Positions 1 through 8,900 of a stretch of 40,354 bases of DNA are shown piece by piece; position 1 is the first letter of the stretch; each line of letters opens with the position of its first letter. Source of the stretch: Microcoleus sp. GA_180221_E-2-1-MAG-45_12 (lineage in GTDB: Bacteria; Cyanobacteriota; Cyanobacteriia; Cyanobacteriales; JAAUUE01). A program made the position numbers and the translations under genes. The stretch covers positions 1 to 40,354 of the forward strand of contig JAIMKT010000034.1 in NCBI GenBank assembly GCA_020692245.1, in the 5' to 3' direction. The notes under the pieces are model-generated. The model made no database searches. It was not told the origin of the DNA and was given only the letters and a program-made list of their open reading frames with translations.

Positions 1-2
1 AA

Positions 3-833
3 GAATTTCTCCTCAATCCCTACCGCTCCAATCTCCACCTCCAAGTCCAAACCCTCTGGACTCCCCGGGGACGCAGGGACAAAACCTTGCAATTTATCAA
101 AACCCAAGGGCAGAAATCCGGCTTAGTTTATGTACGTTCTCGTCGGGATAGTGAAGAATTGAGCCAATGGTTCCAAGATTTGGGGTACAAAGCCCATCCA
201 TACCATGCTGGACTGGGGGCAACTCAACGCCGCTCGATCGAGACCCAATGGCTGACAGATAAAATTCAATTTGTAGTATGTACCAGTGCCTTTGGCATGG
301 GGATTAATAAGCCTGATGTCCGGTGGGTAGTGCATTATCAAGCTCCGCAACTCCTTTCGGAATACATCCAAGAAGTGGGGCGGGGTGGTCGGGATGGCAA
401 ACCTGCTCAGGCTCTAACTTTGGTAAGTGAACCCACGGGCTGGTTAGAACCAAGTGATAAACAACGTCAAGAATTTTTTGCGGCTCAAACCCAGAAGCAA
501 TACCAAAAAGCCGCCCAGTTTGCCCAAAAGTTACCCCTGACGGGATCGATCGCCGCCGTCACCAAGGGAAATCCAGAAGGAGCGATCGCCCTCGGTCTCC
601 TCCACAGCATCGGCGATCTAACTTGGCAAGACCCCTTCACCTACCAACGCCAAACCAAAATCAACCCCCAAGCATGGCAGCAACTCCAACAAACCCAGCA
701 ACAAATCCCCCTGCTCATGCAGCGATACCTAAGAATCAAAACCTGTCGTTGGCAATTTCTCCTTGAAAACTTCGGCTTCGATCGAGATGCTCAGGGAATG
801 CGGTGTGGGCATTGTGATAATTGTCGGAAGTAG
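3..833 (+). CDS. recQ: RecQ-family ATP-dependent DNA helicase, C-terminal part (5' end outside window)
   Basis: RecQ helicases unwind DNA 3'-5' in recombination and replication-fork repair. The frame is open from base 3, so the gene starts upstream; the TTG at 87 is internal, because coding-like sequence (NPYRSNLHLQVQ) precedes it. Visible parts are helicase domain 2, with the region ending in the arginine-finger motif QEVGRGGRDG, followed by a RecQ zinc-binding region ending in CGHCDNC just before the stop. There is no HRDC domain after the zinc region, so this is a short cyanobacterial-type RecQ. The N-terminal Walker A and DEAH motifs lie outside the window. The TAG stop is embedded in the start of a GGAGGT decamer array. 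The family call is secure; assignment as the main RecQ is likely. Confidence 0.9.
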   Translation, partial: EFLLNPYRSNLHLQVQTLWTPRGRRDKTLQFIKTQGQKSGLVYVRSRRDSEELSQWFQDLGYKAHPYHAGLGATQRRSIETQWLTDKIQFVVCTSAFGMGINKPDVRWVVHYQAPQLLSEYIQEVGRGGRDGKPAQALTLVSEPTGWLEPSDKQRQEFFAAQTQKQYQKAAQFAQKLPLTGSIAAVTKGNPEGAIALGLLHSIGDLTWQDPFTYQRQTKINPQAWQQLQQTQQQIPLLMQRYLRIKTCRWQFLLENFGFDRDAQGMRCGHCDNCRK

Positions 834-896
834 AGGAGGTACAGGGAGGTATAGGGAGGTATAGGGAGGTAAGGGGAGGTACAGGAGGTGAAGGGG
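834..896. repeat. GGAGGT decamer tandem array, copy 1
   Basis: About five to six imperfect 10-bp units, consensus AYAGGGAGGT, start at the recQ stop codon. Related arrays lie at 4023-4104 and 27862-27918, both next to a gene edge. Each GGAGGT unit matches a Shine-Dalgarno core, and its complement matches the 3' tail of 16S rRNA. Confidence 0.85.
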
Positions 897-901
897 TTAG
901 G

Positions 902-921
902 CAAGGGGCTTAAGCCCCTTG
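902..921. repeat. Dispersed 20-bp perfect palindrome, copy 1
   Basis: CAAGGGGCTTAAGCCCCTTG is a perfect palindrome lying between the convergent ends of recQ and the acetamidase gene. An identical copy is at 37504-37523. It could form a hairpin at the ends of both transcripts, but no T-run follows it, so it is called a repeat and not a terminator. Confidence 0.85.
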
Positions 922-984
922 TTCATAGGTTGGTGAGTGTTCTGAGGAGTCGCTCTTGATTTTAGAGTTGTGGCACTAGATACC

Positions 985-2310
985 TTAACTTCTGACCCAG
1001 ATAGACTTAGGCATCAGGCAATGTATATTTTTCGCTCCCGGCTCTAGTTTGCCGATCCTTGCATCCATCGCTAAACTGGCTAGGGAATAGGCATCAAGGG
1101 GAGCGAGTCCCTTCAGGGTCTGCATTCTTTCAATTAGACTCATGGCTGCCATGTTCATAGCCTGCATTGAATCACCATCGATCGCATGGGTGACATAACT
1201 ATCGGTGGTGTCGCTGGTAGGATTGGGGGCAAGGATTGGGGTTGGTTGCTTCGGTAGCATACAATAGACCCCTTTCAGTTGGTTGACCACTTCTGCTACT
1301 CGACAATCACCGTAGTTTGCCATGTATTGACGAGCTTCAGTGCTGCTTAAGCCTTTAGATTCTGCCAGGAATTTGAGAGTTTCTTCTTCCAGAATATCGA
1401 TCGCAATATTCATGTCTCGATCGTAACCCATCGTGATCCAATGAGTATCCGATTCAATCCGCGGCCAAGTCAGGCGTTTACCCTTAATTACTTCTACAGT
1501 TAGGTTCAGCTCGTTAAAGGCAGACTCGATCGCTGTTAAGTTAATCTCACCATTACCTTGCACCGCATGGGAATCCCCAGACCACAACAAAGCCCCATCC
1601 ACAAACACTGGTAAATAAATCGTTGTGCCTTCTACGAGTTCTCTACAGTCAAGGTTTCCACCAAATGGCCCCGGGGGTACGGTGCTGTATTGTCCACTTT
1701 CAGCCCTCGCCACCCCAAGAATACCGGGAAATGGGCGTACAGGTAATTCAATCCCCGGCAAAAATTCTGTAACACCGCGCTTCAGGTCAAGGAAGAAATG
1801 CTTAACTTGGGGTTCGGGGAAGCTAGTTGGGAATTGTCCTAGGGCGAGATTGCCCGGCAGGTTCCAGTTGGAGCCATAGGTGCGAGGCACAATCCGATTA
1901 ATTTTGACTTTGAGAGTATCTCCGGGTGCTGCACCCTCGACAAAGATCGGCCCTGTAATCGTATGGGGTCCACGACCGGGATTATTTACCCGCAGTCTAG
2001 TAATCTCTTCGATCGATACCCCCGGCAAAACTTGATTTAGGGAAGCCATCATGGTTTCCATCACAACGGTGTCACCCGATTTGATCCGAGCGCGGGGTGG
2101 CTCTGCATTATTAAACCAACCCCATTGAACTGTCTCATCATTGGCTGGCAGTAGGTACACACCACCCTGATACTGCCCCACATACCCTTCCTGTAAAGCT
2201 GCCATTTCTGGTCGATTGGTTGGAGTTTGAGCAGTCCCTTTATTTGGTAACAGGGCAGCAGTCGCCGCAGCTACAGTTCCACCCAGAAGAAAATCACGTC
2301 GATTCGGCAT
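985..2310 (-). CDS. Acetamidase/formamidase family protein with Tat signal
   Basis: The 441-residue protein belongs to the FmdA/AmdA family, which hydrolyses short-chain amides such as formamide or acetamide to the acid and ammonia. The N-terminus carries a twin-arginine-type signal (RRDFLLGG followed by an alanine-rich hydrophobic stretch and a TAQT cleavage-like site), so export to the periplasm is likely. The body shows family features: NNPGRGPHTITGPIFVEGAAPGD, split around residues 108-130, and SGDSHAVQGNGEINLTAIE near the middle. It ends convergently with recQ and is divergent from the LapA-domain gene, so it is probably monocistronic. An exported member suggests amide scavenging from outside the cytoplasm (inference). 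The exact substrate cannot be read from the sequence. Confidence 0.85.
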   Translation of the reverse strand: MPNRRDFLLGGTVAAATAALLPNKGTAQTPTNRPEMAALQEGYVGQYQGGVYLLPANDETVQWGWFNNAEPPRARIKSGDTVVMETMMASLNQVLPGVSIEEITRLRVNNPGRGPHTITGPIFVEGAAPGDTLKVKINRIVPRTYGSNWNLPGNLALGQFPTSFPEPQVKHFFLDLKRGVTEFLPGIELPVRPFPGILGVARAESGQYSTVPPGPFGGNLDCRELVEGTTIYLPVFVDGALLWSGDSHAVQGNGEINLTAIESAFNELNLTVEVIKGKRLTWPRIESDTHWITMGYDRDMNIAIDILEEETLKFLAESKGLSSTEARQYMANYGDCRVAEVVNQLKGVYCMLPKQPTPILAPNPTSDTTDSYVTHAIDGDSMQAMNMAAMSLIERMQTLKGLAPLDAYSLASLAMDARIGKLEPGAKNIHCLMPKSIWVRS

Positions 2311-2608
2311 AGCTTGCTTTTTTATGGTAAATGTCTGTAATCCCCTGATTTGTCTAGATCAGAGCAAAGACATTATTTAGGTTTATTCTTGGGAAATTTG
2401 TTATCTAAAATACAAATAGATTAAAAAAAGAATAAATACTTACTATATGCCTATAGCTTATGAATGATAGATATTGAGCCTAATTGGCTCTGTTAATACC
2501 TAAAAAAAGATTGACCTGATGGCTTTTATTCAAAGTGGAGTTGATTTTTGCTGTGGCTTTTGCCCTAGGATATTACTGTTATGTTTTGTGGGATATTTTG
2601 GGAGATAG

Positions 2609-2974
2609 ATGGTTATGCGAGCAATCAATTTTTTGTTTATTTTTGCCTTTTGTTTAGCCCTGGCTTTGTTTAGCCTAGAGAATACAGAACCAGTATTAAT
2701 TCATATTGTGGAAGGGGTGGAAGTGCAAGCGCCTTTGTCGATCGAGCTAATTTTGACCTTGGGGCTGGGGGCAGTGCTGGCGTGGATGTTTGGGATTTGG
2801 AATCGGTTGCTGCGCCAGTTGGAGTATCGCAAGCAGGTACGGCAGATGCAAAATAAAGATGAACGGATTGATGAATTAGAAAAAAATCTTGATAAATATA
2901 AAGCAATTACCGAAAGTCAATCTCTGGCAGTAGCTAGTGAAACCATTAAGCCAGAAGAGTCGGCAGTATCTTAG
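2609..2974 (+). CDS. LapA-domain (DUF1049) membrane protein
   Basis: This 121-residue protein has two predicted transmembrane segments (about residues 4-22 and 42-62) separated by a short loop with SLENTEPVLIHI, the usual LapA/DUF1049 signature. A charged coiled-coil tail (RKQVRQMQNKDERIDELEKNLDKY) follows. In enterobacteria LapA helps control lipopolysaccharide assembly through LapB/FtsH; in cyanobacteria the role is not established. The ATG at 2609 has a good Shine-Dalgarno sequence (GGGAG, 5 nt upstream). An alternative ATG lies two codons downstream. scpA begins 111 bp downstream on the same strand. Confidence 0.8.
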   Translation: MVMRAINFLFIFAFCLALALFSLENTEPVLIHIVEGVEVQAPLSIELILTLGLGAVLAWMFGIWNRLLRQLEYRKQVRQMQNKDERIDELEKNLDKYKAITESQSLAVASETIKPEESAVS

Positions 2975-3085
2975 AGTATCTCAACATTGGTAGAGTAAGC
3001 CTTTGTAGTAACGACTTTAGTCGCTCTTAATCACTCTTAGTCACTTTTAGTCAATGCTTTTGGCGTTATCAATCATGAGTTCACC

Positions 3086-3898
3086 ATGACTTCAGCCCAA
3101 GAAACTATTGCAGAATTGATCGATCTGGCTCAACAGGGAGAAATTGATCCTTGGGACGTGCAGGTGATTGATATTATCGATCGCTACCTCAGTGAGTTGG
3201 CGTTTCAATCTGATCCCGATCTCTCAGAGTCTGGACAGGCTTTTTTGTGGGCTTCCATGTTGGTCTTGCTCAAGGCAGAAACCCTAGAAGCGGAAGAAGT
3301 CCTTGAAGAGTTGCCACCACCGGAAGAACTAGATTTAGATTTTAGCCGCCACTACTCCCCCCAATACCTAGAGCGCCATATCCGGCTCCGGGCTGTCCCA
3401 CCGACCCTCCAGAAACGCCCCGTCACCTTACAGGATTTGATTATTCAACTCCAAGAGATTCAAGCAGAGATGGATACCAAAATTTCCATCCCCCGCCGCC
3501 GTCCACCCACAAAAGGCACTCTCAAAGCTGCCCTAGAATTAGCCCATCAAGAAAACCTCACCGAAACGGCGATCGCCCTCGAAGCCCTTTTGCAGTCATG
3601 GTGGCGATCGCATCCCGATCAGGAATTTATTAATCTTGATGATCTGGTACAACTATGGAGAGAGCATCAACTAGAACTATCTTTGGGGAATTTAGGTAAT
3701 TCTTTAGGAAATTCTGCAACCCACACCAGCGAAAATAGCGATCGAGTAGCCATCTTCTGGGCCTTACTGCTCCTGACTTCCCAGTCTCAAGTAGAGTTAT
3801 TTCAAACAGATTTTTATCAAGAACTCCAAATTCGCCCCTGTTCCCCCGCTATTGCCCACGAAAAGAGTGTAGAACATCTACAAATAGCCTCTCAATAA
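3086..3898 (+). CDS. scpA: Segregation and condensation protein A
   Basis: ScpA is the kleisin subunit of the bacterial SMC condensin; it bridges the SMC heads with ScpB. The 270-residue protein has the N-terminal kleisin motif LIDLAQQGEIDPWDVQVIDI followed by the helix FLWASMLVLLKAETL that contacts the SMC neck. The C-terminus holds a winged-helix-like region (VAIFWALLLLTSQSQVELFQTDFYQELQI, split here around residues 222-250). Length and order fit cyanobacterial ScpA. No scpB or smc is adjacent. The ATG at 3086 gives the expected family start. Confidence 0.9.
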   Translation: MTSAQETIAELIDLAQQGEIDPWDVQVIDIIDRYLSELAFQSDPDLSESGQAFLWASMLVLLKAETLEAEEVLEELPPPEELDLDFSRHYSPQYLERHIRLRAVPPTLQKRPVTLQDLIIQLQEIQAEMDTKISIPRRRPPTKGTLKAALELAHQENLTETAIALEALLQSWWRSHPDQEFINLDDLVQLWREHQLELSLGNLGNSLGNSATHTSENSDRVAIFWALLLLTSQSQVELFQTDFYQELQIRPCSPAIAHEKSVEHLQIASQ

Positions 3899-3928
3899 TC
3901 CCCGATAATTATCAATAAATCCTCATAA

Positions 3929-3946
3929 GGCGCAAAGCCTTGCGCC
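3929..3946. repeat. Dispersed palindromic element (GGCGCAA...TTGCGCC), copy 1
   Basis: An inverted repeat with 7-bp arms lies after scpA and is followed by CCCTACAA. The core GCAAAGCCTTGC plus CCCTACAA recurs at 29264-29287 after purM, so this is a dispersed intergenic repeat found downstream of genes. It may fold in transcripts, but no T-tract follows directly. Confidence 0.7.
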
Positions 3947-4022
3947 CCTACAAAACACCCTATTTGTATCAGGCATTGAGTGAAATAGTATAAATACCTC
4001 TTAACTATCCCTCAATTCTCTC

Positions 4023-4104
4023 TTACCTCTCTCTATTTCTTGCTACCTCCTCTACCTCCCTGTACCTTCCCTTACCTCCTTTACCTCCTTTACCTCCTCC
4101 CCCC
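4023..4104. repeat. GGAGGT decamer array, copy 2 (CCTCC orientation, ending at a start codon)
   Basis: On the plus strand this reads as repeated TACCTCCTTT or TACCTCCCTG units and ends in CCTCCCCCCATG, where ATG is the start of the glycosyltransferase gene. The mRNA leader would therefore carry anti-Shine-Dalgarno-like CCTCCTTT units and no Shine-Dalgarno sequence. The array before the nucleoside hydrolase (27862-27918) ends in the same way. Confidence 0.85.
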
Positions 4105-5067
4105 ATGCCCCCCACCATCTCCGTAATCATCCCTGTCCACAACGGTGAGCGAGATTTACTTGATCTTTGGTCGTGCTTGCGATCGCAAACCATTGACCCT
4201 TTGCAGGTGGAGTATTTAATTGTGGATAACCAGAGTCTCGATCGCACCCCAGAGATTCTTCAAGAAATTCTCCAAAAAATCACTCAAGGAAGTAACCCCC
4301 CAAATATTACAATCCTCCAAGCTCCAGATATCCAGAGTGCCTACGCAGCGAGAAATGTGGGGATCAAAGCCGCTAGGGGCGAAATTATTGTATTTACCGA
4401 TGTTGATTGTCGTCCCCAGCCCGATTGGTTGGAGCAGTTAATCCTGCCCTTCCAGAATCCGCAAGTGCATCTAGTCATGGGCGAAATTACTGGGTTAGTT
4501 AGCCAAAATTGGTTAGAAATCTACGCCGAGCAAGCTCACGTTCTCTCCCAGAGTCACACCCTCAACCATGAGTTTTTACCCTACGGACAAACGGCAAATT
4601 TGGCAGTGCGGAAGGCTGTGCTTCGGGAAGTGGGTTTATTTCGCCCCTACCTAACTACTGGGGGAGATGCGGATCTGTGTTGGCGGGTTCAGGGCAAATT
4701 TCCCAATTGTTGGCAGTTTCAACCGGGGGCGATCGTCCAGCATCGGCATCGATCGACCCTCAAGGAATTTTATAACCAATGGTATAAATACGGCTGCTCT
4801 AACTACTATCTCCATCAACTCTACGGAGTCAGCCTGATGCGGCAGTTTAGCTGGCAAGAATACCTCTACCGTTGCTCCCGGTGGCTCGGCTGGGAACTTC
4901 CCCGGAAACTAGGGCGGGGAAAATTGGGTATAGATGCAACTGGATGGGCGGAACTGTGGTCAACGCCTCTGGGTTTGTTCAGCACTTGGGCAAGGTTTCA
5001 GGGGCAAAAATCCTCTAAAAAATCTTCTAAAATTCCACCTAGGTTGGCAGAAATAGAATGGCTGTAG
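4105..5067 (+). CDS. Glycosyltransferase family 2 protein
   Basis: This 320-residue protein has a GT-A fold N-terminus: TISVIIPVHNGERDL at residues 3-17, the nucleotide-binding region YLIVDNQSLDRT, and the DxD metal-binding motif in FTDVDCRP near residue 92. The later region GGDADLCWRVQ is the acceptor/base region typical of GT2 enzymes, and HRHR follows. It transfers sugar from an NDP-sugar, probably to a cell-surface glycan or lipid carrier; the substrate is unknown. There is no transmembrane domain, so it is cytosolic or peripheral. The start fits the family although no Shine-Dalgarno sequence precedes it: the leader is a CCTCC-rich repeat array. It converges with the GAF gene at 5076 with only 8 bp between them. 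Confidence 0.85.
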   Translation: MPPTISVIIPVHNGERDLLDLWSCLRSQTIDPLQVEYLIVDNQSLDRTPEILQEILQKITQGSNPPNITILQAPDIQSAYAARNVGIKAARGEIIVFTDVDCRPQPDWLEQLILPFQNPQVHLVMGEITGLVSQNWLEIYAEQAHVLSQSHTLNHEFLPYGQTANLAVRKAVLREVGLFRPYLTTGGDADLCWRVQGKFPNCWQFQPGAIVQHRHRSTLKEFYNQWYKYGCSNYYLHQLYGVSLMRQFSWQEYLYRCSRWLGWELPRKLGRGKLGIDATGWAELWSTPLGLFSTWARFQGQKSSKKSSKIPPRLAEIEWL

Positions 5068-5075
5068 GTTTTCTC

Positions 5076-5672
5076 CTAGCTCTGGCAAATTGAGGGAGCT
5101 TCGGCTAGGGTTTTAGCAATTTCTTGCATCAAAATAATTTCATCCTTTGTCCAGAAATGGGTCGATCGACAGTGATGAGCCACTAACAATCCCCACAATC
5201 CTTTGTTTGTTAATACCGGAACAACTAAATTAGCTTTGACTTGCATTCCTCGCAGAAATTCCTGATGGCAGGGATGAAGGGGTTCTACTTCAATATTTGC
5301 CATAGCCCTCACCCGTCCGGCAAGATAAAGCTCTGCATACTCTGCATTGAAGCAATCATCCGCCCCAGTGGATCCCAGAATAGAAAATTCTTCTGTTGAT
5401 AAAGATTCTAGGGTGACTTGCCCCCGCCATTGACTGTAGAAATAGTAAAGAACTACTCGATCGACCTGAAGATAGTTGCGAAGTCTGGTGATGGATTGAG
5501 CTACAAGGGTATCTCTTTCAATAATTTTGGCGAGGCGATCGGCTATTCGCTTGACGCTGTGGTGGTAATCTTGATGATTGATTTGAGAATTAGCTTGAGG
5601 ATTGATTTGAGGATTGGCTCGATCGTCAGGAGGTTTGGGGGTATTTTGATGAAAATCCATAAACTTCAGCAT
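5076..5672 (-). CDS. Stand-alone GAF protein with DXCF-type cyanobacteriochrome motifs
   Basis: The 198-residue protein has a disordered Asn/Gln-rich N-terminus (residues 8-36, low complexity PQINPQANSQ), a helix, and one GAF domain from about residue 55 to 190. The GAF domain carries both signature cysteines of a DXCF cyanobacteriochrome: D105-D106-C107-F108, and the canonical bilin-binding C135-H136 in PCHQEFL. The family signatures VKANLVVPVL and LWGLLVAHHC follow. In that family both cysteines can bond a phycocyanobilin or phycoviolobilin, giving violet/blue-to-green/teal photoswitching. No kinase, GGDEF or methyl-accepting output domain is present, so it would have to act through a partner protein. 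It is the last gene of the minus-strand run that includes the STAND protein. The family call comes from motifs; chromophore binding is inferred. Confidence 0.75.
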   Translation of the reverse strand: MLKFMDFHQNTPKPPDDRANPQINPQANSQINHQDYHHSVKRIADRLAKIIERDTLVAQSITRLRNYLQVDRVVLYYFYSQWRGQVTLESLSTEEFSILGSTGADDCFNAEYAELYLAGRVRAMANIEVEPLHPCHQEFLRGMQVKANLVVPVLTNKGLWGLLVAHHCRSTHFWTKDEIILMQEIAKTLAEAPSICQS

Positions 5673-5719
5673 AACAAATAAATTCGATATGTAAAATCAG
5701 TTTGCCAAGATTCTAGCCT

Positions 5720-5878
5720 CTAATTATCCAAAGAAAAAGGTGTAATTGTTGCTTGAATTTCTGCACCAGTTAACTGTTCTGCTAATTTTAGTATCAAACC
5801 CTCAAGCCCAGGTAAGAATGTAGGCGGAAGACGAACATGGAGTTGGATTACAATCACTGTCTCGCCGGGTATGGACAT
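5720..5878 (-). CDS. Small hypothetical ORF between the STAND-WD40 and GAF genes
   Basis: The ATG at 5878 opens a 52-residue frame (MSIPGETVIVIQLHVRLPPT...) ending in a TAG at 5722-5720. The frame stays open upstream to overlap the TGA of the STAND-WD40 gene, so a CTG start at about 5923 would give 67 residues beginning LIFEVHLGYC. The sequence alternates like a beta-beta-alpha-beta unit (VIVIQLHVRLP, then LEGLILKLAEQL, then IQATITPF), which looks more protein-like than random. No clear Shine-Dalgarno sequence precedes the ATG, so translational coupling to the upstream gene is possible. I do not recognise the family. Confidence 0.45.
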   Translation of the reverse strand: MSIPGETVIVIQLHVRLPPTFLPGLEGLILKLAEQLTGAEIQATITPFSLDN

Positions 5879-5919
5879 CGAGAGGGGGAGCGAACAATAA
5901 CCGAGGTGAACCTCAAATA

Positions 5920-8900
5920 TCAGTGGTTGTAGTTAGTTGGGTTTGTCGAACCAAGTCGATCGCAGACCTCCGGCGACCCATTGGGATTGTGGTTTTTATA
6001 ATCTGCTAACCAAGTACAGCCTTGTCTAATTAAACTCTCTAAATTAAGATGCCACACAACTACCCGCCCACCTTGATCAGCCGATACTAGAAAGTTACCA
6101 TCTTGACTAAAACTCGCTTCAAAAATCGCTTCACTATGACTGGTACTCAGAGTAGTGATCAGATTTCCATCCAAGCGCCAAAACTTCAGGGTTTTATCCT
6201 CACTGACCGAGGCGATCGACCCGGCATCGGTTGCAAAGCCCACCCAGTTCACTGAGCCATTATGTCCCCGGAGGGTAGTGATCAAAGTTCCATCCATACT
6301 CCACAGGCGAATTGTCCCCTTATTCGTCGCCGCCGCTAGATATTTCCCATCGGCAGATATTGCCAAGTAGTTCACAGCCCCATTATTTTCTCGGAAAGTG
6401 CGGAGGAGTTGCCCATCCAAGCTCCAGATTTTTACTGTCTGGTCATCGCTGCCCGTTGCTACAAATTCTCCTCCGGGAGCAAAAGCCACTGTGTTGACAT
6501 TATCTTCATGCCCCACCAACGTATGCAGAAGGTTTCCCGTTGTATTCCAAATTTTCGCAGTTTTATCCCTGCCAGCACTGGCGATGAGGCGATCGTCCGG
6601 GGAGAAAGCCAACCCATTTACCCCGCCCTCATGGGCAGTAATCGTTTGGATCAAATCTCCCTGATCTGTCCACAGGCGAAGCGTTTGGTCATCACTGCCA
6701 CTGGCTAAAAACTTGCCATTATGGGAAAAAACTACACTGTTGATCGAGTCTGTATGGGCAACTAATTCCTTCAGGAGAGTTCCCCGAATTGACCAGAGCC
6801 GGATCAGGTGATCTTGGCTCCCGGTGGCGATCGACTCTCCCCTAGAACTGACACTGACCGCATTTACTGCCTCTGACTGGACAATCTTCTGGGTAAACTC
6901 ATTCCGCCGCCAAAACTTCACCGTACTATCTCCACTGCCACTAGCTAAAATCTGCCCATCGGGACTGAAACCCACAGCCCGGACTAGATTCCCATGCCCC
7001 CGGAAAGTATCCACCAAATTCCCCGCCAAATCCCAGACCTGCACCGTATTATCCGCATTGCCCACCGCCAGCCCTCGACTATCAGGGCGAAAGGCGACAC
7101 TCAACACCCAATCTTGGCTCACTTGCCACTCCCGACTCGGAGCCTGACTCCACGGCTGTGTAATTCCATCTCGCTGCCAGAGAAATACCTTGCCATTCGT
7201 GCCTGTCACCGCCAAAGCCTGATTATTGGGGGCAAACTTCACGCTGGTAATCACTTTATTCATATTCTCTCCCGGAGCTTGCCAAGATTGCTGCCGTTGA
7301 AAATCCCCCTTCTCATCCTGCTGCCAAAAAATCACTAAGCCATCCGCCCCTACAGAAACTAAGGTCTTGCCATCCGGGGCAAAATCTACCCCCAACACTC
7401 GATTATCATGTCCTTGCAAGGTACTAACTAATTGCCCTTGGAGATTCCAAATTTTAATAGTTTTATCCCAACTACCACTGGCGATCAACTGCCCATCGGG
7501 ACTAAAAACCACAGAACTCACTATGTCTTCATGGGTGTAGCTGCCTGCTGGAGAAGTCTTGATCTCCTCACCTGTAGGGTAGTTCCAGACCTTTACCCGG
7601 TTCCCTGTTCCAGCAGCGATGAGTTGACTATCAGGAGAAAAGCTCACACCCTCTAGTTCATCTGTTGTTCCCGTTAATTCCCGGAGTAACTTCCCTTGAA
7701 GATTCCAGACTTTTAGGGTTTTATCTCTGCTAGCCGTAGCAAGGAGTTGACCATTGGGAGAGAAAGCTAGACCCATGACCCAATCGGTGTGTCCTTCGAG
7801 ACGGTTACTTTCCCGGATTTGGTCGATCGTCTGTTGCAGCGTTGTTAGTACCCGGATCTTTGCATCTACACTAGCACCCCATTTGTCACCCCATTTATCA
7901 CCCCAAAAGCCCTCTAGCACCCGCCCCGCCTTCAGGCTTTCTACCAGAGCATCAAACTTACGATTTGAGAGGATCAAACTTTCGGCAGAAGAGACGATCG
8001 CCCCAATTTGAGCATTGGTTTCCTTCAGGGATGCTTGGATGGCAAAAACTCCGGCTAACATAGCACTGGTTAAAAATCCTAAGCCCCAGAGCCTAGCTGC
8101 CGTTAATCTTTGTTGCAGGATTTGATTAAGTTTATTTTCACTATCTTGTTGTCCTAATTTCGCTACAGTTAATTCGGCAATTAGGGCTTTTTCTCGGAGG
8201 GCAAATTCTAGCCTTTCAATGGTTTCTTGGTTGGTAATTTGACGCTGTTTATAATCTTCGATCTGGAGCTTGGTATTAACTTCTTCTCGTTGCCGAATAA
8301 ATTCTACTAAATAGTCATGGACTAACTGATACCGGGGAAAGGGAATTTCTGGCAAGAGAAATACTAAACCAGACTTTTCAAGGATTTCTAAAATTAGGTC
8401 TAAGGTGGGATAAAAGGCTCCCTGATCTAATTCTAGATCGGCAATTAATTCGAGGCGAGTTTTGAGGGGACGAATATTATTTTCTGCGGTGAGGAAATAG
8501 AGAATCTGCCAAGCCATCGCCGCATTTTCAGCACCACAATCTTGGACTACTTGTTCTAAAAATCTTTCTGCCAGCCGTTGTTTTAATCCAGATTCATGAT
8601 ACTGCTCCAGGGTAGTAATATTTTCTGACTGGACTTGAGCGCCAACTAACTGGAGTTCGATGGGGCGAATTTCTTGATTTTTTCCGGCTAATTCAGCAAC
8701 TATTTCATTAATTAAATCTGGTTCAATTTCAAAATCAGCCCGATGGGTGAGGGTAGTGACGACCGATCGAGCATCGGTAATAGAGAAGTTGCCAAGGGAA
8801 TAGCGAATCCGGCGATCGAGGATATTATTATTAATAGGATCAAGTAGTACCTGTTCACTATTGAGGAGATAATGCAAGCCATCTTCCCGTAAAGATAAAA

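Noticed and set aside
4023-4247. A minus-strand 74-residue frame (GGMGGGGKGGKGGKG...)
   Set aside because: Its Gly/Lys repeats are the translation of the decamer array and it covers the glycosyltransferase start.
5920-7800. Regular repeated DNA that could suggest a repeat array
   Set aside because: The periodicity is about 120 bp and explained by the WD40 repeats; no spacer/repeat pattern of CRISPR is present.
6155-8011. Several plus-strand frames of 60-115 residues across the WD40 region
   Set aside because: They are antisense reflections of the repeated WD40 coding sequence with no start signals or family features.
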